A stretch of DNA of 64,000 nucleotides. It comes from Gnetum montanum. Lineage: Eukaryota; Streptophyta; Gnetopsida; Gnetales; Gnetaceae. The position numbers and the translations under genes were made by a program. Within the stretch, counting starts at the first letter, position 1; each line of letters begins with the position of its first letter. The notes below the pieces were generated by a model, which did not search any database, was not told the origin of the DNA, and was given only the letters and a program-made list of their open reading frames with translations. The stretch is taken from contig MNCI01034636.1 in NCBI GenBank assembly GCA_015680685.1, forward strand, positions 1,380,813 to 1,444,812, read 5' to 3'. This document shows positions 56,110 to 64,000 of this stretch, piece by piece.

Positions 56110-58700
56110 ATGGTGCAAGAGGATAATAAGCCAACAATGTTGTGTTACAAATTTTGTTCATGAGTCTATAATCATGGTGATAACTTTAGATTGTACTAAG
56201 GAGAAGACACTCCTTAAATGGAATGAAGTAGAATAAGTAGAGAAATCGTTGAAAAAGAAAGCTTCTATGGATGTTCAATAGAGGATCATTGATACAGGTT
56301 TGTTTAACTTGTTCATGCTACCTTGACCATCCATGTTGCAATTCAAGATGTTGAACATGATTGACTCTATTGATGAGGGGATCATCAAGTTTGTCACTCA
56401 TGTTCATGGTTTTCCTATTTTTTTAAGAGTTAATGAGTCCATGTTTAGTGGTCTTTTTGGCATACCTTCTAGAGGTGTTAAGGTGACCATTAGAGTAGGG
56501 AAGGATATAGGCCATAGAGAGGAAATGGAAGCTTGGCTCAAATTGTCTCCTAGTGTAGTTTTGTCTTTTAGAAAGTATGATGTTGAGAAGGAAACTAAGA
56601 CTTACCTACTTTCATTTTAGATCATTTTTCATGCTACTATATAAGAGAACTATAGATTTTTAACATGCCTAGACTACCCTTTTGATTAATGGTACTAGGT
56701 TGAATTGGGCTACCTTTTTGATCACTAGTTTAAGGGGTGAAATCTAGAAACTCTATAATAACCTTGATTTTGCATATCATGTGCATTTTACATTATTTGC
56801 TACATATCTTAGAAGGTTCATAGAGTTCTTGGTGATTAGGAGAGATGAAAAGTGGGTAGCATGTGATGCCTCTAAACTTTTCAAGCCTTGGGCTAAATAC
56901 ATCATTTAGTTGATGCATATCTAAGATCCACCCATGGAGGATATAGATGAATTGTTATTTGTTACTACTAAGAATATTAGTAGTATATGTGGCTATGCAA
57001 AGAGGGTAAAAAGGATACACATAGAAGTAGATGACACCATTAGAGAAAAGATGAAGAGGCTACAAGTTGAAGAAAACATTCTGGTTGTTAGCTAGCCAGC
57101 ATGTAGGAAGCTAGCCATCAAGCTTAACAAGATCAACTAGTCTATTAGAGGTATGTTTTTATTTTTTCATTATTCTTTTTGGTTATATTTTTAGTTATAT
57201 CTTTGGTTATGTTTTTGTTAGGTAGGAAATAGGAGTTGGCTATGTAAGCTGCCATAGGGGAGGAGCAACGATGTAAGAAAGAAAAGGAAAGGATATCCTA
57301 GGAAGTGCTAGATATCTTGGATTCCATCTTAGGTGATTTTCCTTTAGAAGGTAACACTCCAATGGACTTATCTCATGATCTTCCTAGTAAATTTTGATGT
57401 TTTTTATACTTTTGTTTCTAATTTTATATGTTCTTGTTGCAAACTATGTTGATTGTTATAGTTATTGCAATGCATGAGCCTCCTCTAGAAATAAGATGAA
57501 AGTCATGTAGGAAATGGTAGATGATATGGTCAATAGATTATAACATATACCTCCTAATATTGGTAAGAGTCATTAGAATATTTTTTTTTCACACTTTTTT
57601 TTTTATATTTTTAGGTATTTTCATATTTTATGAATATATATTTTTTATAGTTTCAGTAGTTTTTAAATGTTGTTGGTTGGTTTTTAATTTTTCTTGTGTT
57701 TTTGGCTATGGCAGTGTCCAAAATTAGATGAAATTCCACACGAGACATCTAATTTGATGAGCCCTCCTAAGCTATTACCTGATGCAAAAAATGTTGCATG
57801 GAGATTGTATAATGGGCTACAAAATGTACTATATCATGTGAAAAGACATATTTGGGGTTCCAATGCTCAAATGAGTTTTTGTGAAAGTGGGTTGTGGCTA
57901 TGAAAAAGCAAGTCAAGGAGTTATTGGACAAAAAAAAAGAGCCTGTAAGATTGTAAGGAGTTCATAGAAGCTCATGTGGTCAATAGAAATTCCTTATGCA
58001 TGAAGAAGATTGAGTGGTTATGCTATTGGAACATCATCCAAAGTAAGGTTTCTCTAGCTAGGAGCAATGTAAAGAAGAACATGTAGATGGAGCTATTAGG
58101 TCATAAGACTAGGGATTGGTAGGATTATTGCATGTGGATGTTAGAATGGAGAAAGAAAAAAAAGGCTCACAAGTGGTTGTACAAGATAGAAAAGGAGAAC
58201 TACTTGAACTCATGACATGAGGAGGCTATGGAATGATAGAAATATGAGTTGTTTATGCAGGGATAGGTGTAGAGGACACCTTCAATATGTTCATAGAATT
58301 AGTAATTATTGTTAATTCTCATGCTTGTCAGATTACTACTACATTTGGGGAAATTTTCATGACTACCTTTTCCCATTCTCCTTCTAAGTGAATAGATATA
58401 GAGAGGAAAAAAATGTTGGTAGGAGTGGATTTAGGAGAAATTAATTAAAACAACATGAGTAAAGAACAAATTCTTCAAGGGTTAGAGACTGGCCTCCAAA
58501 TGTTCACTTTTAAATCCCCTAAGGTTTGTAAAAGTATCATTAAATTTTTTAGTTGTAGTTTTATTTTGTTTTTTATTTTATAATTATATTATTCGATCAC
58601 TATGGTTATTGATCATTTGTATGTTTCATTGTCTACAGGCCCCAAGCGATAGTTGTGGTGACATTGGTGATGATGTTCTTCCTCCTCCTCCTATGGCTTA
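56110..58700 (+). pseudogene. Unrecognised multi-exon decayed gene
   Basis: Protein-like sequence runs through several segments separated by plausible GT-AG introns. Segment 1 (about 56270-57148) reads FVTHVHGFPIFLRVNESMF, GIPSRGVKVTIRVGKDIG, SFRKYDVEKETKTYLLSF, then DFAYHVHFTLFATYLRRFIE and ICGYAKRVKRIHIEVDDTI. Intron GTATGT…TTAG covers 57149-57221. Segment 2 reads AAIGEEQRCKKEKERIS and EVLDILDSILGDFPLEG. Later segments include MSPPKLLPDAKNVAWRLYNG and IVNSHACQITTTFGEIFM, and an intron at about 58525-58638 precedes a last exon ending SDSCGDIGDDVLPPPPMA and TAG. Stops fall mostly at Gln-type codons. The first part vaguely resembles plant transposon-protein or mobile-domain genes; I cannot name it. 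Confidence 0.4.
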
Positions 58701-59230
58701 GTTTTGACCACTCATGGACTTGTTATATTTTGTTGTTTTTTTTATATTATTGTAGCTATTTTCATTTGGCTATTATAGTGATAGAGACTATTCATTATTG
58801 ATTTATTATTATCTATTGCATAGTGCAACTATGGCTATTGGACATTTATTTTTTGTTATTGTCAAATAGTGTGACTATGGATATTGTTTTGGTTTTAGTT
58901 TTAAACTGGTGTTGGTTACTAATTTTTCAAATAATTTTTATGTTTTATTTTTTTGGTTTTTTATGTTTTAATATTTTTTATAAATTTTATGCTATTTTGT
59001 AATTTTTTTTGAATGTAAACATACACTAGGAATTAGTGTGAAAATGGACAATAAGGATATATAATGATATAAAGTAAAAAGTTGTTAAAAAAATGTAAAC
59101 ATGTTAATAAAAATTGTAAAAAATGTTATTGAGAAAGAGGCCACATTGTATGTACAAGGCAATAAATGTGCAACATGCTAATTATGTAGTTGCTTTTTAA
59201 TCTTTGATAGATTAGGAAATTTATAAGACT
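58701..59230. other. AT-rich stretch without visible features
   Basis: T-rich sequence with repeated TGGCTATTAT-like words (58750-58880) lies between the end of the multi-exon relic and the Tat-like protease. No open frame or repeat boundary was recognised. Confidence 0.4.
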
Positions 59231-59239
59231 TATGCTACA

Positions 59240-60050
59240 TGATTTTATATTTCCCATTTTCCTCATTTATAATATTGAATGGAAGTTCTTTCCAAGGTTT
59301 TTTTGTGGCCCCAGCATTGTTGGTTTTGGCTTGGTTGATTCTATTATGGTTATTGGTTTTATATTTGGCTATAGGAGTTTCCTCTTAAAGCTCCACTTCA
59401 AATCCTCACTCAAAGTCAACATGTTGATAGAAAATGGGATTGTGCTATCTCCATGGATTATGATTTCATCTTTCTTATAAGGTAAATGAATTTCTTGATG
59501 GATTGGGAAAGAGACTACTTGTAATTTGATCAACTAGGATCTTCCTAGAATAGATTGAAGCATGGTATTTCTTCCACACTAGGAAATCATTAGATGTGGG
59601 GAATAGTTTCCTAGCTATAAAGTCCAATGAGATAGATCCTCTCACCACTACTCATGACTTGGTAAATGATTTGAGTATGGAGGTAGAGGTATTCTGAGTG
59701 TGCTCAACCAAGCCTAAGCATTCTATGATGGGAAGGATAATTATGTTTATCACTACTTCATCATCAATATGTACCCAACATACCTTGTAATGGCTAACTC
59801 TAATGGTTATGAAAAGGGGGGCTCTAAATACATCATCGTTCTAAGGATTAATTTTCACCTTGCTATCACAAGACATTAAGATGATTAACTTTAGTTCTTT
59901 CTTGGATGAGGGTAGTACTATAATTGCATGGATAGATTCTTCATTGGCTGGGATGTCCTCACTAATGGGAATGGAAGTCAACAACTTAACCAAGGCTTCA
60001 TGGTGGGTAGGGAAGATTATAACCAAGTTGTACAAGATCAAAGATGTATT
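59240..60050 (-). pseudogene. Tat/Ogre-like protease
   Basis: The minus strand reads HHEALVKLLTSIPISEDIPA and HAIIVLPSSKKELKLIILMS, then KGPPFFITIRVSHYKVCWVH-like sequence, IDDEVVINIIILPIIECLGL, and KLFPTSNDFLVWKKYHASIY. This follows the Tat-type protease (ALYITVxxxxxxVxRVLIDNGSALNILPxxxxxxLG; FxVxxxxxSYNxLLGRPWIH). The active-site motif is degraded to IDDE. It stops at about 59240, next to foreign sequence. Confidence 0.65.
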
Positions 60051-62398
60051 CTTTTATTTTAATGAGAGCTTGACTTACTCCATGATAATGAGGAAGTTCT
60101 TATTTTTGATGGATTATTTCTCATTTTTCTTGGCCTTGAATTCCTCCATTCTACATAGGATTTTGACCTCATGTTTGAACGTTTGTTATGTTGTCCCCTT
60201 TCTCTTCTTTTATTTTAGTTTTTCCTTCCTAGGTTGGCAAGTTGATGGATTTTGAATGTTGGAGTTTATGACTATTGTTGAAATTGGAGTAGGCTTTGGT
60301 GAGCCTACTTCCTTCCAAAATTTTAGTTGATTATTATCCTTAGCTTTAGGGTTAGGAGTTGGTTTCTTGTGTTGTTTTGGAGATGATTTTTTGTTGTTTG
60401 GTTGCAAAGAGGTGGAAGCATTGGCCAATATGGAAGGACATTGGTCAACTTGGGTTGTAGGCTTACTAGTAGAGGGAAGGGGCACTCTAATGATAAAAGG
60501 TTATTTGGGAGTCATAGATGGTAGCATTCTTATAACAAAAAAATTCCTTGAACTTGTAGAAATTGAAGTCTATTCATTATGAGGAGGTACTTGAACCACA
60601 AATAGTTCCTTAGCAATTTTAGACTTGTTGTGGATGTTGAATGTGGCTATGATGAATTGATTATTACTAGCATTGAGAGGGTCCTTGTATACCTACATGG
60701 TTTGGTTTTGAGGACTAATAGGATTAGACACATCTATAAATAATCCTCCACTATTTATCATGTTCTGTAAAGCATCTTTTAAGGCTAGGAAATAATCAGT
60801 ATCATGGCTAGGAAACTGATGGTAGTGGTAGAATCTATCTAACTTGAAGTATGTAAGCTTGGGAGGATTATCTTTCATGGATGTAGTGGAGTCCTTAGAA
60901 ATCTAACATAGGTGATCATGCCTCTTACAAGCATTCTTAGATAGTTTCTTGTATTAAATATGGTGACTTTTGAGCAACTGATTGAGAAGCTTTGATGGTT
61001 TCATGGGTAGTTTGATATACTTGGACTTATATTTCTACTTGAAGTTTGGCGTTAGAGGATTAGACATGGAAGAACTTGACATTGATGGTTGGGGAGCAAT
61101 GGTAGGGGCTTTATATTATCTATTTGTTTTGATCCTTGTGTTTTTTTTGATTTTTTGGTCACTGTGGCCATGGCTACATGCACTTGTTTACCCTTATTCC
61201 TATCCTATTTCGTGTTTTGGTTCTTATAGGTTACATAGGTAGGGTCATGGTAAGTTTTGTTGTGTCCTATATGTTCTTAACTTGGGAAAAGGCTTGGATA
61301 AGGGATTAGGGATCTAAATAATAAAACTTGTACTTGATAAAGTTGTTAACTGCCCTCTTAAAAATGGCCAAAAGGTGTGTTTCAAAGATGGATTTGGGTA
61401 TTTTGTTAAGCACGATGTTCCATCTTTGTATGAATTTTTGGACAAGTTCACTCCTATCTCACTTTCATGAGTTGATCTAGCATTATTTTAGATTTCAAGT
61501 TGTACTTGAAACTATTAATGAATTAGTTTATCAAGTTATCCAGGGAAGCGATAAACCTTCTATGTAGTGCCTAGTACTAGTCTAAGGACGTTTTAGTCAA
61601 GAACATGGGGAAGACTCATAGCACGGTGTGGGACCAAGCCTACAATAATAAGAACTCTAAATGAAAGATCATTAGGTGGGTGTTAGGGTTACCTTCACCA
61701 TTATATTTAGTAAACTGAGAGATTTGGATGCTTGTAGGAAGAGTTATTTGTGGGACATTCATGCTAATTAGGTCATCTTAGTAAAAGTTCATGAATTTTA
61801 CCATTTATGTGGTGATGGCTTCAGGATTCTTTAATTTATTAATGAGACCTTGATTTAATTAAAAAGCTTAACCTTGGCTCTGGCATACACCTATAGGCTA
61901 TATTGGTTGCATAATTGGTTATATTGATCGTTGAATGACTTGAGATTAGGTGATGGGTTGTGGCATCAATTAGAGAGGTCTTGTTGTCATTACTATAGGG
62001 GGTTGAAGAGGAAAAATGATGTTTTTATAGGGATGTGCAAAATAAAGAAAACAAAGAAGATGCATCAAGTCTATAGAACTTGAGGTCCCATAGAACGACC
62101 TACTAATATGATGAATGGAAGAGGCATGAAAGGGACATTGTTTGGTGGCTATGTGGAATGTGTTTAGGTTCCCAAATAGGAGAGATGTGAATTGGGAGGA
62201 GACCTAGGAAGCCAATTAAAAATTTTAACCTAAGGATGTGATAGGAGTTACCTGCATGGAATATAAGGGGTTTTTTACAAATAAGTTGAAGATGGATTGT
62301 TGTACATGTTTCTCTTCATTGGCATCATTATCATAATATCCTGTAAAACCATCCTAGACCTCCTGTTGTTATCCTAAACTACCCTCATTACTTGCCAT
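60051..62398 (-). pseudogene. Tat/Ogre-like gag
   Basis: ATG 62398-62396 begins MASNEGSLG, then stops at Gln-type codons. The capsid-like part at about 61350-61650 reads FISSFKYNLKSKIMLDQLMK and FGHF…; the part at 60693-60878 reads KLDRFYHYHQFPSHDTDYFL then ALKDALQNMINSGGL, matching CxFHxxxGHxTxxCxxLKxxIxxLIxxG of the branch, with both cysteines lost. A proline- and lysine-rich linker follows at 60210-60485. It is the natural upstream partner of the pol at 46670-50115. Confidence 0.75.
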
Positions 62399-62829
62399 AG
62401 CCACATCATCAGAATCTACCATTTATACTAATAAGTTAATGTAAAAGTTTGAAAGTTTCATTTTGTCATATGGGGAAGGGAACATACTCCTTTTTGTTCC
62501 TATGACTATACTCGAACATGTTTGGAGTCCAACTTCTTTTATGAGATATGTAGACCAACTTGGATTTTTGCATAGATAAAGTTATAATATTTGTCAGTAA
62601 TTTTGGTATGTATAGGGTTGCATCCCATCAACCTATAGGACTACCTATGCTCCATCATAGTTGGGTTCCTAGGGTTGTAGATGCAAGCAGCTTGTTTATT
62701 AGCAGCTATGGAAATGATGTGGTGTAGTAGAATAGTTGATAAAAAAGACAAAATGTATGAGACAAAATAATTGGTTGAGGTGATAAAGGATTTTATGGTT
62801 TTTAATGTTTTAGAAAAGCTATTAGGTTG
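62399..62829. other. Leader or 5' region of the Tat-like element
   Basis: Sequence upstream of the Tat-like gag start on the minus strand, without recognisable coding. A PBS could not be identified with confidence. Confidence 0.3.
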
Positions 62830-62955
62830 TAGCATATAAGGCTCATAGCATGAGAGGCTACAACATGTAAGACTCATAGCATGTGAGGCTGTAGTATGTG
62901 AAGATGCAGCATGTAAGACTCATAGCGTATGGGGCTTACAACATTTGGGACTTAT
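62830..62955. repeat. Short minisatellite (CTCATAGCATGTGAGGCT type)
   Basis: The words CTCATAGCATG, ACAACATGTAAGA and AGGCT repeat; CTCATAGC begins at 62842, 62873 and 62919, that is 31 and 46 bp apart. It ends exactly where LTR family A copy 4 begins. Confidence 0.75.
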
Positions 62956-64000
62956 TGTTGACCTTTTGGTATGTCAAAACCTTAAGAAAAATGGAGAATT
63001 TAGAATGTTTTAAAAGTGTGATGCTTTTACAAGCCATGAAGGAGAGCTCATGAGATGACATCTACAAAGAGATGTTAATGTGAAGACCACAAGGAAGCAT
63101 GGATAAGTATGTGGGTGTCTAAGTAAAATCTATAAGGACTTAAGTGGAAGAAAAAAAAAGACTACAAAAAAATGAAGAATTTTACAAGATTAGGGATGAG
63201 CCAAATCAACAAAACGAAGTTTCTAGAAGCAAAGCCCAAAAGTTGAGAAGATGTCTCCAAGAAGTAGAAGACATCTTGGCCGAAGTGTAGAAGAACTAGA
63301 GAAGATGTCTTGTAGAAATAGTAGATGTCTACTATCAAGAGAAGACATCTTCCTAATGATAAAGAAATCTTGTCCAAGTTGAAGGTATCTCAAAAGAAGA
63401 CATCTCTCATAAAAATTAAATGTCTACTTTCTCAAGAAGACATCTCCATGAAGGCATATCCTTAGAGATGTCTCCCATGAAGAAGAGACATCTTCCTTGA
63501 ATGGAGGTATGATGCAAAGAGGTGTCCCAATCTCGAAGAAGACGTCTTTAGTGACCATTAGATAGTTGATGCATGAATTTCAAGGTGATTTTGAAAACAT
63601 TAAGGCTATAAGAAGAATTAATTCTCTTGGGGGAATGTGCAAGTTTTGTGTGTAAGCAAGTGTCAACATCAAGCAATCATTGTGTGCTTCATTTTATTTA
63701 TGTACCTCATTGTATGATCTTTTGAATTGTTGTAGTGATTATATTGTACCATGCTTAAAAGTACAAGGACCAAAAAATTAGTTGCATCATGACCTTGTAA
63801 TTTATTTTTCTCTTTATGGTTTCCCTGTTGGGGTTGACAATCTTATTGCAAAAAGGAATTGTCATTGAGCTTGTTAGGATCTTGCTGGGATTGAGTCATT
63901 GGTGTAGTATCACAACACTATGTGTGGAGATAAATTTGTAAAGTTTGTGGGATACTTGAAACTACATTATAAGCTTGTCGAGACCTAACTAGGTTGAGTA
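62956..64000 (+). repeat. LTR family A, copy 4 (cut by window end)
   Basis: Starts TGTTGACCTTTTGGTATGTC, identical to the solo LTR start for 20 bases, and stays alignable to the window end. Its motif array (about 63050-63550) contains many AGATGTCT and AGACATCT and one intact AGACGTCT at 63540-63547. Preceding bases CTTAT would be the target site if its right end lies just outside the window. Confidence 0.9.

Noticed and set aside
1-64000. tRNA, rRNA and snRNA genes
   Set aside because: I looked for tRNA A- and B-box pairs and rRNA-like GC-rich blocks and saw none. The tRNA-like words found are primer binding sites.
1-64000. Endogenous pararetrovirus (caulimovirus-like) sequences
   Set aside because: All RT pieces are followed or preceded by integrase or LTRs and read as Copia, Gypsy or LINE. 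No movement or coat protein motif was seen.

Overview
This window looks like intergenic DNA from a land plant with a very large, retrotransposon-filled nuclear genome. A gymnosperm fits best, though I cannot name a species. The reasons are the single intron-less plant UDP-glycosyltransferase gene, the absence of any other intact gene, and dense layers of very old, stop-riddled LTR retrotransposons and a LINE. The background is AT-rich; only 28.5-30.9 kb is GC-rich.

Region by region. 0-5.5 kb: Copia fragments facing each other, a decayed SIRE/Maximus-like env-type gene followed by its probable LTR (family A, 3742-4827), and a Gypsy integrase tail. 5.5-18.1 kb: a minus-strand Copia element (RT, integrase, protease, gag). 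Its RT is broken by about 2.3 kb of unassigned DNA, and its gag is split by a nearly complete plus-strand Gypsy element with two LTRs (10615-17623; LTR family B). 18.1-27.3 kb: an Athila-like Gypsy element, plus strand, followed by non-coding DNA. 27.3-28.4 kb: unrecognised decayed coding sequence with an 83-bp tandem duplication. 28.57-30.16 kb: the UGT gene (minus strand), with a TATA box and a G-box/W-box composite upstream. 30.9-31.1 kb: small tandem repeats.

31.5-39.4 kb: a LINE whose ORF1 was hit by a family A LTR, now a solo LTR with a perfect 5-bp target duplication. Its body is interrupted by a second minus-strand Copia element. 40.1-44.5 kb: a second Athila-like element. 46.6-50.1 kb and 59.2-62.4 kb: the pol and gag-protease halves of a minus-strand Tat/Ogre-like Gypsy element. 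Between them lie a degenerate decamer array, CATGTG-rich repeats, a 129-bp assembly gap, another family A LTR and an unrecognised multi-exon decayed gene (plus strand). The window ends inside a fourth family A LTR.

The most unusual signal is in the LTRs. Families A and B, and a third LTR-like patch at 1.3-1.6 kb, carry arrays of AGACATCT and AGATGTCT. These are exactly the two products expected from CpG deamination of one palindrome, AGACGTCT, and intact copies of that palindrome survive in the same arrays, often in a 20-bp register. The only gene likely to be working is the UGT. Everything else is repeat archaeology, and premature stops often fall where glutamine is expected, the mark of long-term cytosine methylation.
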